The position numbers and the translations under genes are program-made. From assembly GCF_011386835.1 (NCBI RefSeq), contig NC_088791.1:12276998-12340997 (forward strand): 64,000 nt of DNA, read 5' to 3'. Below the pieces are notes generated by a model that saw only the letters and a list, made by a program, of their open reading frames with translations, had not been told where the DNA came from and did no database searches. The stretch is from Chrysemys picta bellii. Taxonomy: Eukaryota > Chordata > Testudines > Emydidae. Positions 52,246 through 64,000 of this stretch are shown here, one piece after another. Numbering within the stretch: position 1 is the first letter of the stretch; the number at the start of each line of letters is the position of its first letter.

Positions 52246-53402
52246 GCTTCTGATGTCAGAGATCCACATGACAAGTTGTATTAAACCAACTCACCTTCCC
52301 CCCATTTCTGGAGACTACGTCCTTGGCAGCTCAATTTTTGGAGAGGTTTGTTGAGACCCAAAAGAGTAGTGGGCACCTGCTACATGAAGTGGAAACTATG
52401 GACCTACTTTTTCTCTCCCAACAGTGTGAATCAGGAATAATTCCACAGAATTCAGGGGTTTTACACACATGTAAACTCCAAGTCAGTGAGAGAGGAATCA
52501 GACTTTCTATATTTTCCACCCAAAATGATGTTTAAACTATTGGATTAAATATAAAGAACTTTGCGGAAATTCAATTCTTCATCCAAACGTGCTCTGTCTT
52601 GATCTGGATCCAAACGAACACTGGGAAATTTTTAGCTGCATCTCTATTTGGATATTTGTAAGTTTCATGTAAGTCTGTAATATCTGAGAGGATAAATTCT
52701 GGGCTGTGATTTTTTTATTAAGAGCACAGAGATGTACCTTAAACAGTCTCCAGGGAACCATGTTTGTTACCACACTTAAAGAATATCCAGTAGCTTTATC
52801 TCCTCCCCAGGCCTTCAGATGAGAACAAATGGTTTTTTGAAGACCGTTAAAAATTATTTATGAAGATGATCACAGTAATTTCTCCCCACTCCATATTCTT
52901 CTCTCTCCTCAAACCACTGGATACAAAAGAGCCCCATGGGCTAATATTTATTTACCTGTCAAGAAATGATAATGTAGTGTGAAACAGCACTAAAGATCTA
53001 ACCAAAAATTCACAAATGCTGGGAAATTCAAAGCTAAAAGTATCTGCTATCAAGGGGCAACATTTGTACCATACGTATAAAATATGAAGTGTTAGGTTTT
53101 AGATTAGAATTGCCAACATGCCCATTGAATCTGTCCTTTCTGCTGAGGCAAATACTTTACCAAATTCACCGGCCCCCACCACTTTAACCAACAAAGCAAC
53201 GTCGTTAGGTGTGAATAAGTAGCAGATTATTACAGACACTGAGGCTGGCCACTAGAGAGAGACATTGTTGCACACCCCAAGCCATCCAGCAGCTTGAAAA
53301 CTTGGATTTAAGAGTTCAGCAAGTCAGCTGGATGGATCCAGACTGTGGCCACAAAAGGGAAGATGCAATAATCTGACCTTCTCTGTCTTCCATGGATCCA
53401 TA
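52246..53402. other. Unassigned AT-rich DNA
   Basis: No gene or repeat recognised; the overlapping 62-70 codon frames at 52323-52535 are on opposite strands and have no domain. Confidence 0.4.
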
Positions 53403-53450
53403 AATTTTAAGGCCAGAGGGGATTTTTATGATCATTTAATCTAACCTCCT

Positions 53451-53643
53451 CAGGGGTAATCAATTTTTTTTTTGTCAAGGTCCAAATTTCTTGCTCAAGG
53501 TATAGTCAAGCCCCAGACTCCAGAAAAAAATAATACAAAAATATTAACAATAATGATAATAAGTAAATATAAAGATTTCATGGTCTGTTCGCATGTGTCT
53601 GGCAGTCCGGCTTTGGCCCGTGGTCCATCTATTGACTCCCCTG
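53451..53643. mobile_element. Short hAT in CR1
   Basis: CAGGGGTAATCAATTTT...CATCTATTGACTCCCCTG, with TSD AACCTCCT/AAACTCCT (7/8). Confidence 0.85.
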
Positions 53644-53674
53644 AAACTCCTGCATAATACAGAGCAAAAGAAGC

Positions 53675-54874
53675 TGTGACGGTTTACCCCCCACGGGGGT
53701 GCCACCTGATGTACTGTGGTCCCACTGAGCCCACCCATTCCACCAGCCTGGGCTCCCTCACCACTGTCCTGCTGAGCCAGGCCCTCAAGCCTCCTCTAGC
53801 AAACACACAGATAGGGACCCACCCAGCTGCAGAAAGTCACAGAAACTGAAATCAGCTCTGCATGAGAAGAATCAGCTAGGGGATTGCTCAGCCCTCAAGT
53901 GAACACCCCCTTTGAGATGCAAATCCAAAATTGTATTGTCTGGCGCTGCACAGAGCACTGTACAATGTAAGCTCATCAAAATCGCCCCCTCACTCGATGT
54001 GGAGGAAGATATGCACAGCTTTTTGCCCCCCAGTTATGAATAGAGAAAACAAAACAAGTTTAACAACTACAAAGGATAGATTTGAAGTGATTATAAGAGA
54101 TAGCAAACAGATCAAAGCAGATTACTGAGCAAATAAAGCAAACGCACAAACTAAGCTTAATACACTAAAGAAGCTGGCTACAAGTAGTACTTTCTCACCC
54201 TAAATGTTGTTTTAAGCAGGTTTCAGAATTTCTTGAAGACCAATAAGTCTTGCTTGCAGCTTAGAACTCCAGCTATTCCTTTCACAGGCCAGACAGCTTC
54301 TAGCCGGGTCCAGTCCTTCCATCCCAAGATCAGTCTTAGGTATTTTCAGCAGTCATCTTGGGCGGGGATTCAGTGAAGAACCGACCCTGATCAACTCACT
54401 CCCCAGCCTTTAATAGGATTTACATATGGCATGAATCCTATGTTTCCCAGTTTGATCCCCACACCCTACTAGTGGAAAAATACTAGCAGTCCAAGATGGA
54501 GTGCAGTATCAGGTGACACGATCACATGACCCCACTGTGTCAAAGCAGCCATAAATCCCCAGGAAGACTTCCTAGGAAGGTGGGAAATTAGCATCTTCAA
54601 AGTCCTATTGTTTTCCCTAATGGCCTATCCAGACTGATTACATTCTGTCTGGTGGGCATTCCCCAGGTGTAAACCCACTTGTAATTGTTACATAGTCAAT
54701 ATTCCTAACTTCAGATACAGAAATGATACATGCCTACAAATAGGATAATCATCTTCAGTAAATCATAACCTTTCTGATGATACCTCACATGACCCATCTT
54801 TCATAAACACATCTTAATTGTGTCAAAATCATATTATAACAATATTTCTATGAAGAACGGAGCATAGAGTCACA
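53675..54874 (-). mobile_element. Solo LTR, family A (copy 2) in CR1
   Basis: TGTGACGGTTTACCCC...CATAGAGTCACA, 1200 bp, with perfect 5 bp TSD GAAGC (53670-53674, 54875-54879). It aligns along its length with 1332-2540 (GCCTGGGCTCCCTCACC; CAAGTTTAACAACTAC; AAGCAGATTACTGAGCAAATAAA). No internal genes. Orientation is inferred from copy 1. Confidence 0.88.
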
Positions 54875-54938
54875 GAAGCTTGCCCGATAATTTCTGCATC
54901 AAACTGATAACTTTTGTTTGAGCTAGATCATCTCTTTT

Positions 54939-55244
54939 GGGGTACGTCTGCACTGAAACTGGGAGATGGGATAGCAGCATGTGTAGACATACCCAAACTA
55001 ATTTTGATCTAGCTAGGTCAAAGCTACCTTGAGTAACAATAGCAGTGAATCCAGGATGGCACGAGTCAGCCCCATCCATGACCCTTGGTGCATACTCAAG
55101 CAGCCAGCCTGTGCTGCTACCCTTGCTGATGTAGCTTCACTCACATTGTTTCTTGAGCTAGCTTTGAGTTAGCTGGATCAAAGCTAGCTCGGGTATGTCT
55201 ACACATGTTTCAATCTCACCTCCAAGTGCAGTGTAGATGTAGCG
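54939..55244. mobile_element. TCTACAC-type MITE in CR1
   Basis: GGGGTACGTCTGCACTGAAAC...CAGTGTAGATGTAGCG; flanks TTT and TTA. Inner inverted GATCTAGCTAGGTCAAAGC and GCTGGATCAAAGCTAGCTC. Confidence 0.82.
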
Positions 55245-55819
55245 TTAGCAAGACATCCAGTCTTGCCTTAAAGACTTCAAGTGATGGAGAATCCACTGGG
55301 GATCTCCTTTGCTTCTGCACCAAACGACAATGAAACAATTACTTTATAGAGGTGCTCTGTGCCTGACAGAGTTCTCCTGCCTGCCTATTAGTCCTAACCA
55401 CAGAACTGGAGGTACTACAATAGTTCCTTTGCACCACTGGGCCATCCCAGTGATTACTGCTTATTCTTACTTTAGTGCCTAAGAGCCAAGACTTTGTGCT
55501 GGGTGCTGTCTAGATTTCCCCTCTTTCTGTTGATGAAAGGACTTGATCCCACTGGGAGACATCCCATTGATGTTTTTTCATCAATTTTTATGGGCTTTGG
55601 AGCAGGACCCAAAAGAAGGGCCGTCCTGATCAGTTACTTAGATTGTGAGTTCTTCTGAAGTAGGACCATCTCTGTTACATGTGTCCTGTGCATTCTGACC
55701 CATGGCTGCGCGCTCTAGCCACCTCCATAGTACGAATAATAACAATAATTCAACTCTACTTGGTGGTAACTTTTTAAAAAAGACCTATGTAAAAAACATG
55801 CCTTAAATAACTGGCAGGG

Positions 55820-55903
55820 GGCCAGATCCTTAGCTGGTGTACACCAGCACAGCCGCCTGGATGTAAAGGAAGGACGTTGATTTACACCAGCTAGGATTTG
55901 GCC
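55820..55903. repeat. Palindromic GGCC..GGTGTAA repeat, copy 3
   Basis: GGCCAGATCCTTAGCTGGTGTACA...GATTTACACCAGCTAGGATTTGGCC. Confidence 0.82.
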
Positions 55904-56557
55904 CAGAGTGTTTGTAACACAGGCAGAACCAGACAGATTTCTTATTTCAAATACACAACTGAGGCTGACATTGTCTTCAGACTGTCCCAGGGAACGAGTG
56001 GAAAATCAGTAAGTGTTTCGTGTTTTCCTGGCAATTAGAAATTCCATGAAATGTGTGTCTCAGATGGAGAGAGATGAAGAGAATCATCATTTTCATACTG
56101 TTAGCTCAATTGTGAGTTGCACTCAAAGGGAAAGTCCACACAGTACCATAATCAAATGGAAATAAATGCTTCATTAGCAATAAAAGCTTCAGGTTATGTC
56201 ATTCTATAACCTTTTGTTCAAACCCAGTGCTTGGCATTTGCATAAGTACTCAGATGTGTCTATCTCAGGGCTATTGAAATGCTGTGACTCACCAATCTAG
56301 AGAGCTCTTATAAACAGTAGTTTTATTCCCCTTTCTTGCGATTTGTTTTCACAGAAACACAGCTGCATGCCATTGAAAAGTCAAAGAGAGCAAAAAAAAA
56401 GAAAAAAGAAAAGAAACCCAAAAACCGGTGGCATTCCTGGGTTTAGTGTGTGCTGCTTCCACAGCTCAAAACTTAGCTGTAGCTCGGAACCATGCATCCG
56501 TTTTATGTAATACAGTGTGCGAGGCCATGTTGTCTAAGAGTTAGCGCACCAGATTCT

Positions 56558-56622
56558 GGGGGTATGTCTACACTGCAGCTGGGAAGTGCTAGAGTGCTAA
56601 AAATAGCAGTGTGGATCCCTGA
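56558..56622. mobile_element. TCTACAC-type MITE, left-end fragment
   Basis: GGGGGTATGTCTACACTGCAGC, then AGTGCTAAAAATAGCAGTGTGGAT; the right half is missing. Confidence 0.55.
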
Positions 56623-57499
56623 CACCTGTTTGTGACCCCCTGGGCGAGAACCCCAGCCAACCCAGTATTTTTTCATGTCTGGCTCTAGAAAGCCAATTCC
56701 AAGCTGGCATGTGTCTTCAGCAATGCTCTATTTTCCTTTTGTCAAGCGATGGGTATGCTCATTCCCAATTTGTTCAGCGCCGGACAGGAGTCTTTCATGA
56801 AAAGCGCTCTGCTCCTGGCAAGATTGAAACTCCTATCTGAGGCTGGCCTTGTTTCAGCGTGAGATGTGGACATTTTAATTTAAAAACCTCCGGAGAGATG
56901 TCAAAAAATCAATACTTTGTTCTCCAAAAGCCCATCAGAGATGCCTGGCTTAGAAGCAGAAATGCCTTTTCATGACAGTTCACCAGGCCACAAATAAATA
57001 AACCAACAAATCCTCATGGAGCAAAATAAATAAGAAGGTAAGTTTGGGAGATGGCTGCTTGGAAACTCCAGCTTCCTGCAAATGATATTCCAGGCATATG
57101 TTTGGGGACAAAAGACAAGGCTTTATACTGTCCCCAGTACAGTATTGTAAATTACACCACGTCCGTTTCTGTACAGCTCAGCTTCTGCCCATGATCTCTT
57201 CTTTCACTTTCCTTACAACATCCAGTGCACTGAAACAGGGACAAACTTTCCCATGGTGCCTACATACCTAAATAACATTAGCTCAGTGCTTCAAGAGCTT
57301 TCTGGGATGTAGTATAGGGAATGCTACACACGCTGAGTTAGCTTTGTCTGGTTATCCAAGGCTCTGCTGGAAAGTTTTAAGGGTGAGCATTGTATAAATA
57401 TATAAAAAAAAACAGGTTGATTCCTGGTTGTGACTCTGTGCGAAGGGGGTTAGAGAGCAAAACATAAGCTATATTCATTTACAAAAATACACTATTGTA

Positions 57500-57584
57500 G
57501 GCCAAATCCTGAGTTGGTGTAAATCAACATAGTTCAGTTGGTTTCAATGGCAAATGCTGATTTGTACCAGATGAGGACCTGGCC
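57500..57584. repeat. Palindromic GGCC..GGTGTAA repeat, copy 4
   Basis: GGCCAAATCCTGAGTTGGTGTAAAT...GATTTGTACCAGATGAGGACCTGGCC. Confidence 0.82.
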
Positions 57585-58134
57585 AATATATTAACATTAT
57601 ATCCACTTAGGATCCTGTCCTGCAATGAGCACTGCTTGAGCAGACACTTGATATGGGAATGGCAGGTGGAGACATGACAGGATCAGGACCTGAGTTTGTA
57701 GGGTCACCTGTTAGGGACCATGTAAGCTTTTCTGTTAGGGGCATGTGTATATACAGTAACTTGCCTGAAGGGGACCTTACCTTGATTGGGGCCTCTAGGT
57801 GCTTCTTTCCTGTCAATATTAAATAATAATTATCTTTACAGAGGATGTGGATGTATATTTTACTGTTGCCTATTAATAGGTATTCCAGTAAGTTAATGAA
57901 AGGAAAAATAGAGAGTTATCTGGTAGAGGTATGATCTTAAAATTCTGGCAGCTTGGAGTGATTTGACACTTCCACTTCAGAGATCAATAAATGTTTGGCG
58001 CTCGTCTCGTGAAGGGTAGTCATTTTACACTGATGATGGCTTGGCGGCGTCATGCTAAAATAATTAATTCAATCAAAATCTCTAATTCAGCTGCTTGAGT
58101 ACCTGTATGTAGAAATGTGGAGGTTTTAAGGTGC

Positions 58135-58320
58135 AAATTCTGTACCGTACTACACAAGTGTCACTCTGCTGCTGAGTGAACTTGGGCGGGTCACTGTACT
58201 CCTCTGTGCCTCGGTTTCCCCATTTGTAAAATGATACTGACTCCCTTTGTAAAGCACTTGATCTACTGATGAGAGTGCTGCATAAGATCCCTGTATTATT
58301 GTTATTATTCACTGGTAGCG
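58135..58320 (+). mobile_element. MIR-type SINE
   Basis: GTGAACTTGGGCGGGTCAC, CCTCTGTGCCTCGGTTTCCCC, TTGTAAAATGATACTGA, then AAAGCACTTGATCTACTGATG and ATTATTGTTATTATTC. Confidence 0.8.
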
Positions 58321-60085
58321 CATCAGGGTAAGTAAAAATCAGAGTAATATAAATTTGCCTCATATTCACATTCTGATGGTACAGACTGTACTGCTTAGAG
58401 GTGTACATTCCACTAGGGGGCATCAGAATGTAGGCCTTCATTGAACAGCCCAGCAGCCATGGCTGAAACAAGGGGAAACTCTACCTTTGCCTTTCTACAC
58501 TCGGGGTAGGAACAGTGCAACTGCATGGATGGTTGCAATCAGAACAAATCTCCAGGGTAAACAAGGAGTAAAAATTACTTTCAGAAGGGCTTGGCTCTCA
58601 CTCCCATTGGCTCTGGTGCAGGATCAGGCCCTAACAAGCATGGCTGAAAGTAAGAAGAGTACAGTGCCACTCTGAAAAATTTGACCTAAAGCACTGGTGT
58701 GGGGTCTCAAAGCAAAATCCTTTTGAAATTATTGAGGGCCCAGATTTGCAAGCATGGGTTTGTATTTGAACCTGAACCCAGGTGAGTTTAATGTTTGCGA
58801 CACTCCCTCAAGCCACATAAAACACACAATTCTAAGCACCATTCCTTTAAAACAAGCTGTAAAAAAGGAACCCACTCCCCTTCATGCACCCTTTTGTATC
58901 CTGTACTGACATGTTTACTTGCAGTACATTATTCCATCATTAGATGTCCTCAGTGCTGTATAGAGGTCCAGGCAGGGTGTGTTCTCTGGTAAACAGGGGA
59001 GACAAAGCTGGAACTCAAGCTGTGAGGAGTTCATAGTTGGTTATTCCTTTTAAAAAATAAACAGCTCTTGTTTAAGTGTGGTGGATTCCTATATTACGAC
59101 AATGTCCTGTTCCACAAACATTACATGAATAGACACCCATGCACCAGGGATGAATTTGTCCCTCTTTGAAGGACGAATCTAGGACCTTCACACCCTGCTG
59201 TAGGGGTGCACATACACAAGCAGTTTCTCTCTGGAGAGTGGAAAGCAAATAGAGATCAGAAATATATTCCCTTTTTTCCTCTTTGATTGGATATTCAGCC
59301 CAATGGGAGGGAAGAAACCTGCTTTAAAATTCAGCAAGTTGTTTCTCTCTCTCTTTTTTTAATGGGCATTTGGATTCTATCCTGGAGCACATGGCAGCAT
59401 AAAGTACAACAGAAATAAGACTGTAGGAGACAATGTAGGAAAATGCTGTATTTAAAAAAAAAAGAAGCTGAGAAGGAGAAACATTTGGAGAATGAAAAGT
59501 AGGGCAGATTTTGAAATATTCTCAAAACTGTCTACCACCATCTGTCAGGGGTCTGTGTTGCTAGGGATTTATTGTCTCCTATCTGTAAAATCCTCTGGCT
59601 AGTGAAGACAAATTTGGGGAAAGATGATTAAACTACTTTCCCCTCATCCACCCTCACTTTAATGAAAAAGGGAATCAGTCGGGGATTGTGTCAATCTGTG
59701 AAGTGCCCAGGAAATCTAATCAACCACTGTAATATCCCCCATTTAACATGCCACAAAGTAGCCTCAATTTGTCCATTTTTATATTAACAAGCCATGAAAC
59801 ACGATTGCAGCTTCTTAACCCAAGGATCTGTGCAGATTACACCACCATTAAGAAATTAGATTAAGCCACAGTGGGGAAAACTAGTACAGTTCAGTGAGGA
59901 AGCCCACTAATCCCATTGAGCATTGTGCTGCAGAATCTCCCATCCTACTGCAAGTGGCTCACAAAGGCCAGTGCCTAGTCAAATTATGCACAGTTCAGAT
60001 CCAGGGATCCCCTGGACTGAAATCTGCACTGCTTTTTTAATCATACCACTTTATATTAAGGTTCTATTTATAAATAAGTTATAAG
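58321..60085. other. Unassigned non-coding DNA
   Basis: No gene recognised; scattered GGATCAGGCCCT-type words of old repeats (58620). AT-rich from 59040. Confidence 0.4.
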
Positions 60086-60090
60086 GGGTT

Positions 60091-60774
60091 TGTAGCGGGG
60101 TAGTTACCCACTCCTGCCCTGAGGGGTTTAAAACTGCCCTAGAGGAGGGCTGTGGAAGGGCTGCAGCTCTAAAAGCTGGGCTGATTGGGGAAGCAGCTGC
60201 AGCTGGGCCACACCCCAATCAGGCCACAGCTGGCCCTATATAAAAAGGCTGTGAGCCAGAGGTCAAGTAGTCTCTCTCTGTATTCAGAGAGAGAGGGGCC
60301 TGGCTGCAGGGATCTAGAGGTAGGGTACCTGAGTGGAGCAGGGCTGGGGAGCTCCAGCCTGGAAAGCCCCAGGCTGTGGCCTAGCATAACCTCAACAGGT
60401 ACTGGGGGTTGCCGAGAGCAGCCCAGGGCTAGGCCAAGGCAGCAGGTCCAAACCCCCCTTGCCAGTGATGAGTGGCCTATACTGCAGTCTGCCCCAGGGA
60501 GCGGGGGCTAGTTGGTGACTGGCAGTGGCCTAGTACTGAGGCAAGGTGGGGATAGTGGGTGGGTGTCCCCCAGGGTGGGGAGACCCAGATCTGTGGGGTA
60601 CTGCCAGGGGGCAGCACCCAGAGCAAGGGGCACTGAGGTCCTGGGAGGGACATGGGGGGCAGTGTGAGGGACAAGGTGGATCACTGGCCTGTAGAGGGTG
60701 CTCCTGATGCTGGATGAGCTGATTCCCAGAGTCACCAGCAGGAGGTGCTGCAGGGGTGAGTCTGCTCCTCTACA
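60091..60774 (+). mobile_element. Solo LTR, family B (copy 2)
   Basis: TGTAGCGGGGTAGTTACCC...CTCCTCTACA, with perfect 5 bp TSD GGGTT (60086-60090, 60775-60779). CTGATTGG (60181-60188) and TATATAAAAA (60237-60246) give CCAAT and TATA boxes, at the same spacing as in copy 1. No internal genes. Confidence 0.9.
60237..60246 (+). promoter_or_regulatory. TATA box of LTR family B, copy 2
   Basis: TATATAAAAA about 50 bp after CTGATTGG, followed by the CTCTCTCTGTATTCAGAGAGAG hairpin, also present in copy 1. Confidence 0.55.
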
Positions 60775-60903
60775 GGGTTAATAAATAATAAAGGTGATAA
60801 GTATGTTACAGACAAGTAGTATGTCTTATAGATGGCTATAAGCACCTCTGTAGGAGAAGTTAGAGGTGGTTATTGCCATGGTTATAGACTTCCTAGTGAC
60901 TAA

Positions 60904-61399
60904 AGCTGGTTAGAATGATTTTTTTTTCAGTGAAAATTAAACTATGAAAAAACATTAACTAAAAAATGAAAATTTTCAGTTCAGATGTGCCATAGCAGTG
61001 CCTCATGGGAATTGTAGTTCAGGTGCCTTCTGTCCCCACTCGCTTCTATAAGCTGGGCTCCCTGCTTGGACTACATCTCCCATGCTGCACCATGGTCTCC
61101 CTTCCTTGGATAGGGGAGGTGCATCATTGGAGTCTCTGGCCATGGTTCATCATGGGAGATGCAGTCCACCTGGGGAGCCTAGCCCATAGGTGAGAACAGA
61201 GACAGGAGGCAACCAAACTGCAGCTCCCTGTGGCAGCATATCCAAATCAAAATGTGTTGGGTTTGGGGCATTCAGTTTTTAATTTAAAAACTGAAACTTT
61301 CTACAGGAAGCAGACACTTTTTGGGGGGGAGGGTCATATTTTTGAAAAGCCAATTTTTGGCCAAAACAGTTTTGATGGCCAATTTTTGACCAGCCCTAC
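60904..61399. mobile_element. AT-rich TIR element with CATCTCCCAT centre, copy 2
   Basis: AGCTGGTTAGAATGATTTT...AATTTTTGACCAGCCCT as inverted ends. The centre has CTCATGGGAATTGTAG, CTACATCTCCCATG and CATCATGGGAGATGC. Same family as 18309-18860. Confidence 0.65.
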
Positions 61400-61513
61400 T
61401 ATTGACCTGTTGGACCCCAATAATTGAGTAACTATTTATTTATTTATTAAAGCATCATTTACCCATTTATTAACCCTTTATAAACAGTTTTTTAATGTAC
61501 CTGTAATATGAGG

Positions 61514-62587
61514 TGGTGACGCTGGGCCAGAAAGTGGTAAGCAACTAGCAGGGTAAATGACCCAAATTCTACCTTTAAAGACATATTAGGGAAGAATGTA
61601 AATGGTAATTAGGGTTATTCCTTATGAGTAGCTAGCAGAGCAATGTTAGATAGACAAGAGGTTTGAAATGTGTATTTGTATTAAAGGACTGGAAGAAGAT
61701 AGTGATTGTAGTAGTCTGTTTACTTATAGCTTGTTAGAGCTTAACAATGTAACTAAATGGCTTCAGTCTAGTGCTTTATTCCTCTCTTTCAGAGATCAAA
61801 AGGAAATATTAACATTTATATGAAACTTGAGTGAAATAATATCGTGTGTCTCTTTAAAGTTTGTGGTAAACTGTCATGGATAATTACCTTATGTTAATCC
61901 ATGAGTTAATTACCAGTGATGTTTAGGAAATGGAAGGTTACTTCAAAAGCCTATTGTTCATCCAAGAACTCTGTGCTAACCAGGAAGTGATTAAAGAACT
62001 CTTGGAACCTGATCCTTTCATCTCAGATCTGCTTGAGCTTTATTCAGGGAGAGCTTGAGTCCTAAAACTATCTTCAATCCCATCTGGATCACCCTGGATA
62101 TGAACATTGGACTATAACCTATGGACTAATTCTGATAGAACGATATGCAACTCCAAAGCTCACTATCTCTACTATGTAACTGATCTCAGAACTGTACTTG
62201 TATCTGTGTATATATACTGATCTTTTAACTAGTACACTCTCACCTTTTTAAATAAATTTTAGTTTAGTTAATAAGAATTGGCTGTAAGTGTGTATTTGGG
62301 TAAGATCTGAAATATTCATTAACTTGGGAGGTAATGTGTCCAAGCCTTTGGTATTGGTAGAATGTTCATATTTGACTTGGCTGTCTGGGAGGGAGCTGTG
62401 TTTTAAGAAAACTGTGTTTTGGCTTCTGTGTAACCAGTAAGGTATTGTAGAAGCTGTTCTGTGGCTAGCGTGGTGGATCTAAGTATTGGAATAACCACCA
62501 GCTTTGGGATTGTCTGCTCCATTCTTTGCAGTTTGCCCTAATTGAGTAACCTCAGTGTGCCGCGCCGCGCCCCCAACCCTGGTTACA
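61514..62587 (+). mobile_element. Candidate solo LTR
   Basis: TGGTGACGCTGGG...CCCTGGTTACA with a possible 4 bp TSD GAGG (61510-61513, 62588-62591). It contains GTATATATACTG (about 62207), AATAAA (near 62252) and a U5-like GTTTGCCCTAATTGAG. Start is provisional. Confidence 0.55.
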
Positions 62588-62591
62588 GAGG

Positions 62592-64000
62592 TATCTTTCT
62601 ATCTTTGGTCCTTTCTGAAAGCAAGACATGACACCAATTCACCAGCCACCTTACTTACACTGGGGAAGGTGGTGATAAGACAATGAGGTGTTCATGTGAT
62701 TAAAATTCAGTTATGTAATAATAACAGGCCCAGTAATGATAAAAAGAGAGTTGTAGAGGGCAGAACCCTATTGGCATTAAATTATATTCCTGGTGTGTAG
62801 GTCACTGATTGTCAAGTGGTGTACACTGATATAATACTGAGTCAATAGGGCTGTACTGACTTGCATCAGCTGAGAATCTGGCCCTAGGGCACTCCTTAGT
62901 TTAAGAGGTATCTGAAGTAGTTTCAGATCTCAAATTTAGATTTAATTAAATAAAATCCCTTGGCTCCCCCTCAGTGAAACACCATCAAACCCTCAGCTTC
63001 CACATCAAATTCCTTTTACACAGAAGAGTTCTGAACCATGGTCTGAACTGAAATGGCCTAATATGGACCAAGAGCAGAAGAAATTTCCAAAGTCAAAAGT
63101 TCCTTGTGGAGAGAGCCCTGCTAACTCTTCTTGAGTCTTTCCACTGATTGCAACTGGAGCAGGCTGGCTTGAGGAGGGAAGTGACTTCTCGGAGGCAGGT
63201 GTCAAACCATTTACAATAGGTCAAAGCCAACATCTTCAAAAATCCACTTGGAGATTGAAAAGTAATAATTCAAGTTGAATTCTCCTTTTGCAGGCAGGAG
63301 TGGAGGAATGGCTATATCATCCAAAGGAAGCTAGGGTCACAAGCTCAAGAATTCTGTGAAATTTGAAGAGAACATAACTCATTGGGCTTGTGGATCTCTG
63401 AACACCAATGTGCTCCTCCAAGCCAGACTAAGCAAAGGGGGAAATACACAGCATCAAAGGGGAAAAGTTGGATTTTCAGGCCCAAACATTCATATGTGCC
63501 CTATAAGGCCCTGATCCTCCAATTGACTCCATGTGGGTGGAACTCTGTGCCTACACTATACCCTGTTGAAGGGGATTGATTTCAGTGGAAGGCAGGAGCC
63601 TAAATACTTCTGAAGATCTGGGCCTAAAACCCTGATTTTCAGTGATGCTGAGCCCCCTTTTGGGCTCAACTGGCATTGTGGGTGCTTGCCCCTTGTGAGA
63701 ATCAGGGCCTGGAGGCCTGACTGTTGACTCTAAAAGGTGTCTGCCCTTCTAGGTATCAAACCTAATTATCTCCACCTTGGCACCTTAAATTAGTGCGAAC
63801 TTTTGAAAATATGGGCCTCAAAATGCAGTTGTAGTAATCTCAGGCTTAGGGCCCTGAAAGGGCTGAGCATTCAAACACATGCTTATGTTCCCCTGAAGTC
63901 ATAGAGGTGCCAAAGTCATTTTTATTCCACTGGGCCATAGTAGCAGAGTTGGAAAAGTAATTCTGTTTTTAAATCCACGGTGCTAAATCTTGCCCTGATT
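62592..64000. other. Non-coding DNA with old relics
   Basis: A palindromic repeat relic is at about 62803-62883. A diffuse repeat at about 63590-63870 has GGGCCTAAAACCCTGATTTTCAG and TTTTGAAAATATGGGCC. No gene. Confidence 0.4.
62803..62883. repeat. Palindromic GGCC..GGTGTAA repeat, copy 5 (decayed)
   Basis: Right end CATCAGCTGAGAATCTGGCC is clear; the left end keeps AAGTGGTGTACACTGA. Confidence 0.5.

Larger units (their letters stand above)
53403..55300 (-). mobile_element. CR1 LINE 3' end broken by three insertions
   Basis: CR1 pieces at 53403-53450 (AAATTTTAAGGCCAGAGG, TTTATGATCATTTAATC), 53644-53674 (AAACTCCTGCATAATACAG), 54875-54938 (AATTTCTGCATCAAACTG, TTGAGCTAGATCATC) and 55245-55300 (AAGACATCCAGTCTTG, AAGTGATGGAGAATCC) are collinear with 44995-45200. 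The insertions are a hAT, an LTR and a MITE. Confidence 0.9.
55301..58134. other. Long non-coding stretch
   Basis: Two palindromic repeat copies and one MITE end are listed separately. An A-rich tract is at about 56393-56425. The remainder is mostly unique-looking and has no convincing exon. Confidence 0.45.

Overview
This 64 kb window looks like repeat-rich vertebrate DNA, most likely from a turtle and probably a cryptodire. It shows no recognisable host gene. The best taxonomic evidence is the SINE at about 35.06-35.24 kb, which joins a tRNA-like head to a CR1-type tail (the arrangement known for the tortoise Pol III/SINE). It is supported by several CR1 LINE copies ending in ATTCTATG-like repeats, by Penelope-like elements (PLEs) with hammerhead-ribozyme relics, and by many degraded MIR copies. 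Nothing suggests bacterial, viral or plasmid DNA. I found no convincing host exon, so the window is either intergenic or deep inside an intron.

Layout. 0-6 kb: a palindromic PLE remnant, a solo LTR (family A), a mostly unique stretch with a strong foldback at 2.96-3.05 kb, and a solo LTR (family B). 7-8 kb: PLE fragments. 8.7-12.4 kb: a CR1 LINE whose reverse-transcriptase region is broken by stops, by a small hAT and by a large hAT that itself contains another hAT. 13-18 kb: MITEs, two more hATs and MIRs. 20-22.2 kb: a MIR, an L2/L3-like LINE and a 5'-truncated PLE that still carries an open GIY-YIG endonuclease frame. 23-27 kb: an MIR split by a MITE, an ERV-type LTR, and an LTR split by a MITE. 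27-31 kb: hATs, a minisatellite and PLE debris. 33-34.3 kb: a 1.2 kb DNA transposon holding a minisatellite. 35-37 kb: the tortoise-type SINE and MITEs. 39.4-41.3 kb: a possible LTR and a 381 bp foldback element with two opposed tRNA-like halves. 42-49 kb: CR1 and L2/L3-like LINEs, a MITE split by a Tigger-like element, and a MITE split by a CR1 that is split by a Charlie-like hAT. 50-52 kb: three hAT-type elements and an intact MITE. 53.4-55.3 kb: one CR1 cut by three different insertions. 60-62.6 kb: a second family B LTR, a TIR element and another LTR.

The only protein-coding traces belong to mobile elements: the PLE endonuclease frame (21.57-22.14 kb, minus strand), CR1 reverse-transcriptase fragments (8.76-10.10 kb) and short L2/L3-like C-terminal relics. 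The long frames in GC-rich stretches are low-complexity by-products of hAT elements. The nesting gives a relative age order: MIR and CR1 are oldest, MITEs and LTRs come next, and hATs are often youngest. Many boundaries were fixed from target-site duplications (TSDs) read directly in the sequence. Family names are from pattern recognition, without a database search.
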